DNA of 64,000 nucleotides from Paludisphaera mucosa (GTDB lineage Bacteria > Planctomycetota > Planctomycetia > Isosphaerales > Isosphaeraceae), in NCBI RefSeq assembly GCF_029589435.1, contig NZ_JARRAG010000002.1, positions 1,922,001 to 1,986,000 on the forward strand, written 5' to 3'. The notes beneath the pieces were generated by a model that saw nothing but the letters and a program-made list of their open reading frames with translations, searched no databases and was not told the origin of the DNA. Positions 9,801-17,816 of the stretch are shown here, one piece after another (position 1 is the stretch's first letter; each line of letters begins with the position of its first letter). A program made the position numbers and the translations under genes.

Positions 9801-10038
9801 GCCTTCCTCGCGCGAACAGCGCGCGGACCCATTCCGGGTCGAGCTTCTTATCTCCCGGAACGAGCCGTTCGAACTCCGTGCCGTCGAAAGGACCGGCCAT
9901 CGCCCCTTTCGGTCGTGCCCCCGCCAGCACCGCCCCCGCGCCCAGGCCGACGACCTGGATGAACTGCCGACGACTCGACCCACAGCATCCCGAGCCCGGC
10001 CGACACTCCTCGCCCCGACCCGCAGCCTCGCTTGCCAT
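6844..10038 (-). CDS. GH116-family glycosidase (GBA2-like), twin-arginine exported, with inserted beta-sandwich domain
   Basis: About 1064 residues from the ATG at 10038, which places a twin-arginine signal (SSRRQFIQVVGLGAGAVLAG) near the N-terminus; the frame is open to 10215. The body matches the non-lysosomal glucosylceramidase/beta-glucosidase family GH116. There is an N-terminal beta-sandwich, then an (alpha/alpha)6 barrel with CTHVWHYAQA, the segment EIDQVFGQHWA that aligns with the acid/base Asp region of GBA2, and the diagnostic NPWNEVECGDHYARSMAS near the C-terminus. I could not place the nucleophile Glu with certainty. Residues about 280-425 are an insertion (VADFEGTGYGDWTVEG ... 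HIDADQI) that resembles the beta-sandwich inserts of GH32-type proteins. Substrate is unknown. It lies downstream of a GH16 gene, suggesting a carbohydrate-use cluster. Confidence 0.88.
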   Translation of the reverse strand: MASEAAGRGEECRPGSGCCGSSRRQFIQVVGLGAGAVLAGARPKGAMAGPFDGTEFERLVPGDKKLDPEWVRALFARGRPTVYRGVDLDLIGMPIGGICAGQLYLGGDGRLWHWDVFNETIRTNEAHYANPLKPASPVDQGFAVRIKRAESEEVRVLDRKGFADVQFRGEYPIGTVIYEDPSVPVRVTLEAFSPFIPLDVDASSLPATTMNFTVENTSAERLEVELGGWLQNAVCHATGEAREGELVNTVVRDPGLLSLVCRAEAASTKPGSNRPPIVVADFEGTGYGDWTVEGKAFGDRPSAGQGPGQFLKGYEGKGLVNTWTGSDALTGRATSPPFTIERKYVNFLIGGGNHREQTCVNLKVDGRVVQSATGERTDAMTWRSFDVRRFAGKSARIEIVDAHSGDWGHIDADQIVQEDEARNGYGPVEKRRDYGTMSLALLAATDRDQCRPATPAGSPADGLFGAALPPRAPFGSKLVGSIVRHMILRPGEKQSAAFVVAWHFPNLSLPDTKLPKDLGRFYATRFQDAHAVARHVSTHWDRLDRETRLWRDVWYDSTLPFWLLDRTFANTSVLASSTCHRFRDGRFYGWEGVGCCAGTCTHVWHYAQAVGRLFPELERILRERVDYADGIGFDPKTGAISHRAEEPVGPAIDGQAGNILRAYREHQTSIDGKFLERLWPKVKRSLEYLIGHDSDGDGVLDGGQHNTLDASWFGEVPWLSSLYLAALKAGEAMARERGDVAFADRCREIAARGASNLEKLLWNDDFGYFVQRADPAHAMAVGSYDGCEIDQVFGQHWAFQVGLGRVLDEGRVRQALRSLWKYNFTPDVGPYREAYKAGRWYAMPGEAGLLMVTFPKSPRPPIDDPSGGWSAIYFNECMNGFEYQAAGHMIWEGLVQEGLAITRALHDRYDASRRNPWNEVECGDHYARSMASHGVFLATCGFEYHGPKGRIAFKPAIGADDFRAPFTAAEGWGTFSQRRDHDALSATLDVRWGRLALRSLDLNLGGRRQEVHAVASLGGVPIDGVVVRPAARSGVIELDFPVEVLVEPGRPLSTRIEHRAATRR
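8667..8691. repeat. Perfect 11-bp palindrome inside the GH116-like gene
   Basis: TGCCGGCCGGC at 8667-8677 and GCCGGCCGGCA at 8681-8691 flank a GTC loop. It sits in a loop region of the protein, encoding roughly CRPATPAGSPADG between the inserted domain and the next conserved block. It may be a REP-like palindrome that has landed in coding DNA, or simply GC-rich codon use. Confidence 0.45.
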
Positions 10039-10300
10039 CGTCCTCACCCCCGTCTCATCCGCACGCTCGGGACCGTCGCACTCCGCCGAGCTTATACCCG
10101 CCGGTCTCCAGCCGCCAGCGGGCTCCGAGGCGAGCGAAGCCTGGGGGTCAACGGGATCGGGCGCCGGCGGCGAGGGCATGGTGGCTTCGTCCATCCGCCC
10201 CGCCAGGAGAGACAAGGCCCGCGCCGAGATTCGGTAATCCGCCGTGAGGGCGGTCCAAGCCCCCCCTGTCGTTCATTCGAGGCCGAGTCGCCGGCTCGGC

Positions 10301-11263
10301 CTACCGTCGCCAGGGAAGTGCCTCGTCGCTGCGAGGACTCGGAGAGCCGTATCCACCGTTCTTGTCATAAACCCGGACGTAATCGACGAGCATCTCGCCC
10401 GGGAAGGATGTGGTGGGGTCGGGATTGCCCAGAAAGCGGCCGCCGACGGCGACGTTCATGATGATGTGGAAGGGCTTGTCGAATGGTGCGGGCCACGCTG
10501 CTACGTCGCTTTCCGCCTCGGCCTTCACGCCGCGACCGTCGGGCCCGGTTTTCCGGCTCGTCCACCACGAGTGTTTGGTCGCGAAGCATCGGTCGTCGAC
10601 GAACCAACGGATCTCGCCAGGCTCCCACTCCACGGCGTAGACGTGGTAGTCGGCGAAGGACTGCCCCGGAGGGAACGCATAGGTCTCTTCCGCGTGTACA
10701 TTCGCCGGCCATGGAGACCCGAAGTGGATCGTGCCCGAGACCCGATGCGGATCCTGGCCTCGAGCCTCCATCACGTCGATTTCGCCCGAGCAGGGCCACT
10801 TTCCGTGGGCGTCGTCCTGGGGGAGCATCCAGAGCGCAGGCCAGATCCCTCGGCCGGTCGGTAGTTTGGCGCGAAATTCGAAACGACCGTACGCCTTCGC
10901 GAAGAGGGCCGAGCCGTCGCGCGCCCGCGTCTTGACCCGGGCCGAAGTATAGCCCCGGCCTTGCAACGATTCCTTCAACGCGCGAATGTGGATCGATCCG
11001 TCACGCACGAAGATGTTGCGCGGTTCGGCCGTATAGTATTGTAATTCGTCGTTGCCCCAGCCGCCGATCCAAACGTTCGCGCCGTAATCGTAGAAGCCGT
11101 CGCCAAGGTCGAAGTCCCACTTCGTCCTGTCGATCGCGTCGCCGTCGAATTCATCGTTCCAGACGAGATTCCAACCCTTCGGCGACTCCTCGGCGATCCC
11201 ATGGCCCGCGAGGATCGCCAGCGTACCCAGCATGATCCAGGCCCACCGTCGAGATTCGAGCAT
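10301..11263 (-). CDS. GH16 beta-glucanase (laminarinase-like)
   Basis: A 320-residue secreted glycoside hydrolase. A signal peptide spans about residues 7-24 (WAWIMLGTLAILAGHGIA). The single GH16 jelly-roll domain carries the catalytic signature Glu161-Ile-Asp-Val-Met-Glu166 (GEIDVMEARG), with Glu161 as nucleophile, Glu166 as acid/base and Asp163 assisting. Other family features are VWNDEFDG near the N-terminus, FEFRAKLPTGRGIWPALWMLP ahead of the active site, and the C-terminal MNVAVGGRFLGNP and MLVDYVRVYD. The EIDxME form, with the extra Met bulge, is that of bacterial 1,3-beta-glucanases/laminarinases, so laminarin-like substrates are likely. It starts 279 bases downstream of the riboswitch-controlled DUF1559 gene and ends 263 bases before the GH116-like gene. 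Confidence 0.95.
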   Translation of the reverse strand: MLESRRWAWIMLGTLAILAGHGIAEESPKGWNLVWNDEFDGDAIDRTKWDFDLGDGFYDYGANVWIGGWGNDELQYYTAEPRNIFVRDGSIHIRALKESLQGRGYTSARVKTRARDGSALFAKAYGRFEFRAKLPTGRGIWPALWMLPQDDAHGKWPCSGEIDVMEARGQDPHRVSGTIHFGSPWPANVHAEETYAFPPGQSFADYHVYAVEWEPGEIRWFVDDRCFATKHSWWTSRKTGPDGRGVKAEAESDVAAWPAPFDKPFHIIMNVAVGGRFLGNPDPTTSFPGEMLVDYVRVYDKNGGYGSPSPRSDEALPWRR

Positions 11264-11541
11264 CTCATGACCTCCAACCCGTGATGACGAGACCCTGAAT
11301 CACCGTCGCATCGGAAAGCCGCAGGCCTCGAGCGTCGTCCGCTCGTATGATGTCGCGCCGAACTTCTCCAGCCTGTGGGCCGAGAAAGAAGCGGAGGGAT
11401 CGGCCGGCGGCCTCGCCGTCGACAGAGGTAGGCCTCAAGTGACTTCCTCAAGGCCGAGCGAGAACCTTCGGCAACGACGATACTGTCGGGGCGGCAGCAT
11501 AAATGTCGTGAAATCGGTCCACAATTGGGAGAGCCTTGGGC

Positions 11542-12516
11542 TCACTCCGAATCGCCGCCGATGATCTCCCCTCCCCTGCGGGAGAGATAGGCTGAGAAGA
11601 CCTTCAAGTCCATCGTATCCTTGAGGAAACGCACGGAGCCGTCGACCATCAAGAAATTGGCGCCGCCGACGTGATAGGAGTGGAACTCTTGACCGAAGTC
11701 GCAGCCGAGTTGGCCGTTCCTCTGGTCGGTCGCGAAGACCTGGCAGGAGGCGAAGGTGCCTGCGACCGACGAACTGTAACGGGAGTTGAGAGGGGCGCTT
11801 TGATCGAAGAAATTCTTGTGCCCCATCCAGAGGCCGTGGATTGCATTGGGGGCCTCGCCGAGGACGACGGTATAGGTCGTCCCATCGCTGATCTCCGTCA
11901 GCGTGATGTTTGATTCGGTGCGCTGCATGATGACGCCACGCCCCTCTCCGCCGGCGTCGTAGCTGTTCTGGCAATTCGATGAGGGATAGCAACGCAGGGC
12001 CCGCTCGCCCCAGTTTCCGCCGTAGTCGTTTCGAGCCATCAGGATCGGGGACGTCGGCATGTCACCGCTCGGTTTACCTGCGGACCCGGCCGGGTTCGAC
12101 GGGCATAGAAACGCGGCGATTCGCGCCTGGCTGACGGTGAGATTTTCGTCCTGCACGTACCATTGGGATTGGTTGATCGCGTTGTACATCGCGGCCTGAT
12201 CCATATAGGGGAGGACTGCGGACCCCCAGCTCTGGATGCGCAGCGAATGGCTCGAAGGTGCGTTGATGACGGCCGTCGAGACGATCCCCCCGGGTCCTCC
12301 CTTGGGAAGCACGTTGTAGACGCTCAGATACTGATGCATCGCCAACCCCATCTGCTTGAGGTTGTTGCGACATTGGATGCGGCGTGCGGCCTCGCGGGCC
12401 GATTGCACGGCCGGCAGGAGCAGCGCGATCAAAACGGCTATGATCGCGATGGCGACCAGCAGTTCGATGAGAGTGAACCCCCGGCGCAGGCCGCGGGGGA
12501 CGTGATGAGGACGCAT
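11542..12516 (-). CDS. DUF1559 prepilin-like protein under a cobalamin riboswitch
   Basis: A 324-residue DUF1559 protein. The pseudopilin signal is [29 protein letters not shown], with cleavage after Gly13 and Glu at mature position 5 (Glu18). The C-terminal H-x9-DG signature is [12 protein letters not shown] followed by SVRFL. The ATG at 12516 has AAAGG 6 bases upstream. The unusual point is the leader: a complete cobalamin riboswitch at about 12652-12826, read in the same direction, lies between this gene and its promoter with no other gene between. The protein itself has no B12-related motif. Expression is therefore predicted to fall when adenosylcobalamin or a related form is plentiful. 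The downstream GH16 and GH116-like genes could share this control only if transcription reads through the 278-base gap. Confidence 0.95.
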   Translation of the reverse strand: MRPHHVPRGLRRGFTLIELLVAIAIIAVLIALLLPAVQSAREAARRIQCRNNLKQMGLAMHQYLSVYNVLPKGGPGGIVSTAVINAPSSHSLRIQSWGSAVLPYMDQAAMYNAINQSQWYVQDENLTVSQARIAAFLCPSNPAGSAGKPSGDMPTSPILMARNDYGGNWGERALRCYPSSNCQNSYDAGGEGRGVIMQRTESNITLTEISDGTTYTVVLGEAPNAIHGLWMGHKNFFDQSAPLNSRYSSSVAGTFASCQVFATDQRNGQLGCDFGQEFHSYHVGGANFLMVDGSVRFLKDTMDLKVFSAYLSRRGGEIIGGDSE

Positions 12517-12618
12517 GGGGAGCCTTTCGAGCGAGCCGGGTCGGGCTGGGTGAGTCGGCGTTCCGACCGCATCCGGCGGGCTCGATCCAGGACGATACCT
12601 GGCGTCGGGGCTCGCGCG

Positions 12619-12639
12619 GACGTTCGCGGCCGGAACGTC
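12619..12639 (-). promoter_or_regulatory. Hairpin in the riboswitch-gene leader (possible expression platform)
   Basis: GACGTTC and GAACGTC (12619-12625 and 12633-12639) form a perfect 7-bp stem around a 7-base loop, 13 bases after the 3' end of the riboswitch aptamer. No U-run follows, so if this is part of the expression platform, control is more likely by Rho-dependent termination or translation than by an intrinsic terminator. Confidence 0.4.
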
Positions 12640-12651
12640 ACGACGTGGCTT

Positions 12652-12826
12652 CGACGGGCAGGTCTTCTGGCTCTCGGCTCGTAACGGCTCCGGGACGACC
12701 TTCCCACCTCGCGGCAGTGGCCGTAGCGTCCCGAGCCTGGCCGATCACAGCGGCGGCCCCGCGCCGGATTCGCACCGGCTTCCCTATTCTCCCCCCTCGG
12801 CTCTTGGCCGAGGTCGGGCACCCGTC
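12652..12826 (-). ncRNA. Cobalamin (B12) riboswitch
   Basis: Read on the minus strand, the sequence carries the full set of cobalamin-aptamer landmarks in order. These are GACGGGTGCC opening the P1 stem, AATAGGGAAGCCGGTGCGAA with the following TCC, the conserved GCCGCTGTGATCGG core, then the terminal B12 box GAGCCAGAAGACCTGCC (complement of about 12656-12672). GACGGG at the 5' end pairs with CCCGTC at the 3' end, closing P1. The match to the consensus is very good, so I regard the element as intact. It lies in the 368-base gap between the giant beta-helix gene and the DUF1559 gene, oriented towards the latter. A matching promoter stands immediately upstream. No cobalamin synthesis, transport or B12-dependent enzyme gene is recognisable in the window. 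Confidence 0.95.
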
Positions 12827-12834
12827 GATCTTCG

Positions 12835-12863
12835 ATGCTAACGGTCTCGCCGCGATGTGGCAA
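12835..12863 (-). promoter_or_regulatory. Promoter directly upstream of the cobalamin riboswitch
   Basis: On the minus strand, TTGCCA (complement of 12858-12863) is followed after exactly 17 bases by TAGCAT (complement of 12835-12840). The predicted start of transcription falls a few bases before the first riboswitch stem. It starts just past the stop codon of the upstream giant gene, so the riboswitch appears to have its own transcript rather than depending on read-through. Confidence 0.55.
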
Positions 12864-12884
12864 GGCCCGCCGAGATGGACCGAC

Positions 12885-15800
12885 TCATGAGTTGTAGACG
12901 CTGAAGTTGTAGAGGGAGTAGTTTTTGGTCGCGTTATAGCGCGTCATCGCGATGCGAACGTAACGACCGCGAGCCTGCAGGTTCGCATATGCGACGGTTC
13001 CCCTGGTCGTCGCCCCGGCGATCGTGCGGACGGTCGTCCAGGAGCGGCCGTCCTCGCTCACCTGGATCTGGTAGTCGACCGCGAAGGCGTCCTCCCAGTT
13101 CATGGCGACGCGTCCGATGTCGTTCACGGCGCCGAGGTCGACGGCGAGCCAGGCGGCTTCATCGGGACGCATCCACTGCCCGCTCGACCACCGCGTCGAC
13201 GCGTCGCCGTCGAGGGCCATCGCAGGTGAGAAGGCCGCGTCCTCGTCGGAAGACGAGGTCGCCGGCCTTCCCCGGGCCAGGTCGAGCGAAGGGACGAGGA
13301 CCTCGATCGCATCGACCTTGGGATGGTCGGGCTGACCTTCGCCGAGAAAGGCGATCACGATGCGCCCGGAAGCGTCGGCCGTCGCGCTGAACTCTCGAAC
13401 GACGGCCTTGTACATGTCTCCCGCCGCGGCGAGGATGTCGAAATGGTCGAGGACCTTCCTCCCATTGATGGTCACGTCGAAGGTGCGGCGGCCCACCTGC
13501 CACCAGTAGTTCTCCGAGAAGTGCAAACGCACCATGTAGGACGCGCCCGGAGTGAGGCCTGGGAGCGTATACGTGAAGTCTCCATATCGCTCGGATTGAT
13601 AGGCGGCCTGTGGTGCGGGACACGCGACGCCGGTCACGTCGATGGGATGAGCGGTGGAGGCCGCTGCGCCTCCCGAGTAGAAAGCGTCGGCCCCGAAGGA
13701 CGATGAGGGGGCCGAAGCACCGGCCGCTATGGCGAGAACCTGATTGCTCTGCAACGCGACGTCCGCGATCTGGATGATCGGGTCGCCGTTGCTGACGATG
13801 TCGTTCAGACGGTAGTACCGATAAGGCCCCGGATTGGATACGTGATAGACTCGCGTCGAAAAATCGGCCGTATCGGCCGCATCCGTCTGAGTGTCGAGGA
13901 TCGTCCAGTTCTGTCCGTCGTTGGACCCTTCGAGCTTCCAGCTCTTGGGGGCGCGGCCGGGATATAGCGCCGTATCGTTCGCGCTGGTGATCGCGTATTG
14001 CGAGACGATTCGGGCGACTCCGTCGGGCGAAGCGTACTGGATCCAGCTTGTCGACGAGAAGTCGAGCCACTTCGTCTGGACGTCGCCGTCGAACGCCTGG
14101 GCGGCCCCCTCGCCGGCTCGGGCGTTGTCGCCGCGTGCGGCGGAAATCGACGTGGCGGCAGGCGCCCCGTCGAATCGAATCTCGCCGATCTGGATGATCG
14201 GGTCGCCGTTGCTGACGATGTCGTCGAGCCGGTAGATGCGATAGGCGGCCGGGTTGGCGACCACGTAGGTGCGGCTCAGATAGTTCGCCGTCACGGCGGC
14301 GTTGGTCCTCTCATCGAGGATCGTCCAGTTCACTCCGTCGTTGGAGCCCTTCAAGACCCAACTCCTGGGCGCTCGGCCGGGATAAAGCGCCGTGTCGTTG
14401 GCGCTGGTGATCGAGTAGCTCTTGACGAGCTGTTCGATCCCTCCCGCGAATTGATACTGGATCCAGCTGGTCGATGAGAAATCGAGCCACTTCGTGCGGA
14501 CGTCGCCGTCGAACGCGTGGAGCTTGTCCTCGCCGGCGCCCGCGTTGTCACCCCGGGCCGACACGACGGCCGGCGCGGCCCCGAGGGCGACGTTCGTCGG
14601 CATCGGAAGCGTCGCCGAGGCGTAGAGGGCGTCGACTAGGGCTCGCGAGGAAGAGCCGTCCGAATATCGGACGTCGATCATGACGAAGCGACCGTTCTCG
14701 TCCTGATACGGCTGGATGTAAAGGTCTGCTTTCGCACCCTTGCGCATGAGGACGATCTCGTCGTCACCCGACACGCCTCCGTAGCTCCAGTTGCGGCCGT
14801 CATACCCGGTTATGGTGACTTGCGAGATCGTCCTGTCGGCGGGAAGGCCGGCGAGCGTGATATGGACGTCCTGGAACCCGTCGGGCCCGGCGGCGTCCGC
14901 CCCCGGGCCGATGTAGTCCAGGCCGTCTTGACCATGGGTAATCGCCGAGACGGCCGAGGAGGTCGGAAGATTGACTAGAAGGTCGTCGGCCGTGGCCCCG
15001 TCGATCCTTGCGGCGTAGATCCTCATCGTCGCCGCCGCGCCCGTGCCGGGGTCTCGCCCCCAGTTGTCGTGCGTCGTCAGCACGATCTCCTCGGGCGTGA
15101 GCCAGGGGTAATTCGCCAGGGTGTAGGCGGGATCGCCGCGGCTGACGTCGGGGCCCGCCCCGATGGTCACCGCCGATCCGGACGGGTCCGTCCAGATGAT
15201 CGTATTGTCGGAGAAATCGCCTTCCAGATAGGTCCGCCCCGCACTCGCCTTGTCGGCCCATCGGTTGTGCGCCACGCCGAGGGAGACTTCCGCGTCGACG
15301 AACGTGTTGCCCTCGATCTCGATGTCGAAGACCGGGAGTCGCGACCAGCCCCAGGGCGCGGGGTATCGCCCTTCGAATGCCGCCTCGCTGGAGCCGGCGC
15401 CGATTCGCAACGCCGCGCCGCCGAGGAAGGTGTTGTCTTCGATGATCTGATTCCAGTGATTGCCGCTCACGACGATCGCGACGTTGCTCGGGCTCATGCC
15501 GCGGATGTCGATCGTATTGCCGCGGTAGGTCTGGTTCACGAAGCCTCGGCCGACGGCGATATCGAAGCGGCCGTCCGGAAGCGGTTGGTCGAGCAAGTAG
15601 CGCGTCGGGCTGAGCGCCTGGGCGATCATGCGCCATTCGCCCGCGTGAGGGCCGTCGACGATCGAGACGACGTCGCCCGTGCGAGCGGCGGGCCCGCGCA
15701 AATAGGGGAGCTGGACGATGAAACCGTCGGGCGAGACGGCCGACGGGAGGCCCTCGAACCGGGGCTGATAAGTCTCCGTGAGGATGATCTCGGGGTTGTT

Positions 15801-17816
15801 GTTGAAGCCGGCGGGCGCCCCGGTCGCAGGGGTGCCGATGCCGCCGTCGATCGTGTTGCCTGCGATGAGGTCGTCGATCCCCTGTCCCGAGTCGGCGTTG
15901 CCCATCACGAGGAAGCGCTGGGTAATGCCACGAGGATCCACCACGTGGGCGTGGTTCCCCTGGATCGTCAGGTCGAAGCTCCGATGCACGGCGAGGAAGC
16001 TCGGCGCGATCGTATCGGCGACGGCGCCCTGGTAGTCGTTGTCGAGGACTTGCCATGGCGCCGCACCGAGCTGGATCCAACCACCTTTGAGGACGTTGCC
16101 GGCGATCACTCCGGTGTCACCGTCGTCGAAGTTCATGATCGGCACCGCCATCTCATACGTGCCGGCGACGGCGGCGGCGGGCGCGCCGATGTCCAGGTTC
16201 GTGAACGCCAGGTCGACGTCGACGGTGCCGAAACCGGCCTGGATGACGTTCCGCGCCCAGCACGTCCATTGCGCGGTCGTCCCTTCGAAGCGGATCGAAA
16301 ACCCGTCGAGGGCGACATGGCTCGCACGGACCTGGATGGCCCCCGTGCTCGTCTTCCAGGGCGACCCGGCCGCGTCCGATAGGACGAAATTCAGGACGGC
16401 CCCCGGATCGGCCGTGATCTGCACGGGTGCATCAAGAACCATGGGCCGGTCGAGGTTGTACGTCCCGGCGCGAAGGTGGATCCGCGGGGCGTCGGCGTCG
16501 AGCGCGGCGAACAGGCCGGCGGCGTCGGCGACGTCTTGAGCCGTCGTCCCGACGCGCGTGTCGACGGCCAGGCGGCCGAGGTCGGCGGCGGATCCCGCGA
16601 AACGCGATACGGCCTGCGAGCCGTCGTCGAACGTCAACAGCAGGGTGAGCGTCGAGCTATCCTCGCTGCGCACGGGGGGGAAATCGAACGTCCCGCCCGC
16701 GGCGTCGAAACGCATCGCGGTCGGATCGGGGAAGCCGGTATATGGCGCGGGCGAGCCCGGTCTGAAGTAGAGCCAGGCGGCGCCGTGGCGATCGCTGAGG
16801 ACGGCCGAGCGGACCGTGGCGAACGATTGCGGCGTCGACAGGGCGGCGAGGCTGGCGGCGTCGATCGCGGCGTGGGACCATCCGGGATACTGAGGATCCT
16901 GCGGGTGGCTCGTCGCCGAGAAGGTCGCGAGGTCCGATTCGGTGACCTGCGGCATGGCGAGTGAAGGATCCGTCGCACCAGCGATGATGGTGACCGAGTC
17001 GGTCTTGCCGCTGCGGTTCGTGTAGGACTGGTAGTCGGGGTTCCAGTGGTCGTAGAAGACCTGGATCGTCAGCGTCACGTCAGTCAAGTCGACGTCGGAG
17101 GAGAAGAATAGGTCGGCCGTCGAGCCCAGCGTCGACCCCGTCCCCGTCCGATTCAACGGCTCGGCGTTCCAGCGGCCGTCTGGGTTGACCCCGGTCTCCC
17201 AGGACCGCGGCGGGTTGGTCGCGGCGGTGACGCGAACCGTGCCCGAGGCACCCGTCGAGAGGTTGGCGATCGCGATGTGGACGTCCTGCATCCCGTCTGG
17301 GCCGACAGCGATCGTCGCGCCGGTCCAATCCTGACCGTCCTGGCCCAGGAAAGTCGCCGAGAGGGACTTGCCCGGCGTCCGCAGGTTGGGGTCGACGGCC
17401 GTCGTGGAGGTCGCCTGGGCCTGATCGACCGAGCCATCGGCGTAGGTCACGCGGATCGCCTGGTAGAGGGTCCCGGCGGGGTCGGCGAAATACGGCTCCA
17501 GATAGAGGTCGGCGTCGGTGGAATCGGCGGCGTCCGGCAGCAGCATCGCGTTCTTGCCGCCCGCGGAGCTCCAGTCCCAACCACCGCCGCCGTAGCGCTG
17601 GACTTCGATCTGCGCGACCGGCGCTCCGGACAGGCCGGTCAGCCGGAAATGGATATCCTGGTAGTCGTTGGGGGCCTGCTGGACGAGCGTCCCCTCGGTT
17701 CCGACGTAGTCGCCGCCGTCCTGGCCGAGCCAGAGGGCGGACAGGGTCAGCAACCGACGTCGTTCCAGGGACGTCATCCCGGGCGTGAACCGCCGCGGCC
17801 TTGCGCGCTTCTTCAT
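12885..17816 (-). CDS. Giant secreted beta-helix protein with LGQDG modules, discoidin and malectin-like domains
   Basis: 1643 residues from the ATG at 17816. The N-terminus is basic, with SLERRRLLTLSAL resembling the planctomycete LEPR-XLL surface motif. Three copies of a module with LGQDG-x-D-(Y/W)-x-G and then QDVHIxLxGL begin at about residues 32, 156 and 960. Residues about 445-880 form a right-handed parallel beta-helix (pectate-lyase-like; repeated IxGNxxxG rungs). Residues about 1080-1219 and 1219-1359 are two near-identical discoidin (F5/8 C) domains, 1389-1506 a malectin-like domain (LRLHFSE-type core, VRLHFSENYWW), and 1512-1643 another discoidin domain. The overall picture is a surface or secreted carbohydrate-binding protein; the helix may be a lyase, but no catalytic residues could be fixed. 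A shorter paralogue lies at 53804-56662. Confidence 0.9.
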   Translation of the reverse strand: MKKRARPRRFTPGMTSLERRRLLTLSALWLGQDGGDYVGTEGTLVQQAPNDYQDIHFRLTGLSGAPVAQIEVQRYGGGGWDWSSAGGKNAMLLPDAADSTDADLYLEPYFADPAGTLYQAIRVTYADGSVDQAQATSTTAVDPNLRTPGKSLSATFLGQDGQDWTGATIAVGPDGMQDVHIAIANLSTGASGTVRVTAATNPPRSWETGVNPDGRWNAEPLNRTGTGSTLGSTADLFFSSDVDLTDVTLTIQVFYDHWNPDYQSYTNRSGKTDSVTIIAGATDPSLAMPQVTESDLATFSATSHPQDPQYPGWSHAAIDAASLAALSTPQSFATVRSAVLSDRHGAAWLYFRPGSPAPYTGFPDPTAMRFDAAGGTFDFPPVRSEDSSTLTLLLTFDDGSQAVSRFAGSAADLGRLAVDTRVGTTAQDVADAAGLFAALDADAPRIHLRAGTYNLDRPMVLDAPVQITADPGAVLNFVLSDAAGSPWKTSTGAIQVRASHVALDGFSIRFEGTTAQWTCWARNVIQAGFGTVDVDLAFTNLDIGAPAAAVAGTYEMAVPIMNFDDGDTGVIAGNVLKGGWIQLGAAPWQVLDNDYQGAVADTIAPSFLAVHRSFDLTIQGNHAHVVDPRGITQRFLVMGNADSGQGIDDLIAGNTIDGGIGTPATGAPAGFNNNPEIILTETYQPRFEGLPSAVSPDGFIVQLPYLRGPAARTGDVVSIVDGPHAGEWRMIAQALSPTRYLLDQPLPDGRFDIAVGRGFVNQTYRGNTIDIRGMSPSNVAIVVSGNHWNQIIEDNTFLGGAALRIGAGSSEAAFEGRYPAPWGWSRLPVFDIEIEGNTFVDAEVSLGVAHNRWADKASAGRTYLEGDFSDNTIIWTDPSGSAVTIGAGPDVSRGDPAYTLANYPWLTPEEIVLTTHDNWGRDPGTGAAATMRIYAARIDGATADDLLVNLPTSSAVSAITHGQDGLDYIGPGADAAGPDGFQDVHITLAGLPADRTISQVTITGYDGRNWSYGGVSGDDEIVLMRKGAKADLYIQPYQDENGRFVMIDVRYSDGSSSRALVDALYASATLPMPTNVALGAAPAVVSARGDNAGAGEDKLHAFDGDVRTKWLDFSSTSWIQYQFAGGIEQLVKSYSITSANDTALYPGRAPRSWVLKGSNDGVNWTILDERTNAAVTANYLSRTYVVANPAAYRIYRLDDIVSNGDPIIQIGEIRFDGAPAATSISAARGDNARAGEGAAQAFDGDVQTKWLDFSSTSWIQYASPDGVARIVSQYAITSANDTALYPGRAPKSWKLEGSNDGQNWTILDTQTDAADTADFSTRVYHVSNPGPYRYYRLNDIVSNGDPIIQIADVALQSNQVLAIAAGASAPSSSFGADAFYSGGAAASTAHPIDVTGVACPAPQAAYQSERYGDFTYTLPGLTPGASYMVRLHFSENYWWQVGRRTFDVTINGRKVLDHFDILAAAGDMYKAVVREFSATADASGRIVIAFLGEGQPDHPKVDAIEVLVPSLDLARGRPATSSSDEDAAFSPAMALDGDASTRWSSGQWMRPDEAAWLAVDLGAVNDIGRVAMNWEDAFAVDYQIQVSEDGRSWTTVRTIAGATTRGTVAYANLQARGRYVRIAMTRYNATKNYSLYNFSVYNS
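13741..14160 (-). repeat. 420-bp tandem duplication, unit 1 (discoidin domain)
   Basis: The segment GATCTGGATGATCGGGTCGC recurs at exactly 420 bases (13767 and 14187), and long blocks around it match between the two units. Each unit encodes one 140-residue discoidin domain sharing TKWLDFSSTSWIQY, SANDTALYPGRAP, GSNDG and DIVSNGDPIIQI. Boundaries are approximate. Confidence 0.85.
14161..14580 (-). repeat. 420-bp tandem duplication, unit 2 (discoidin domain)
   Basis: The second in-frame unit of the tandem duplication in the giant beta-helix gene; it encodes the N-terminal one of the two matching discoidin domains. The high similarity at DNA level points to a recent duplication or gene conversion. 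Confidence 0.85.

Noticed and set aside
12600-12884. Reading the GC-rich gap as a terminator cluster only
   Set aside because: The B12 box, CTGT core and GCCGGTG elements occur in the right order and spacing, so a riboswitch explains it better.
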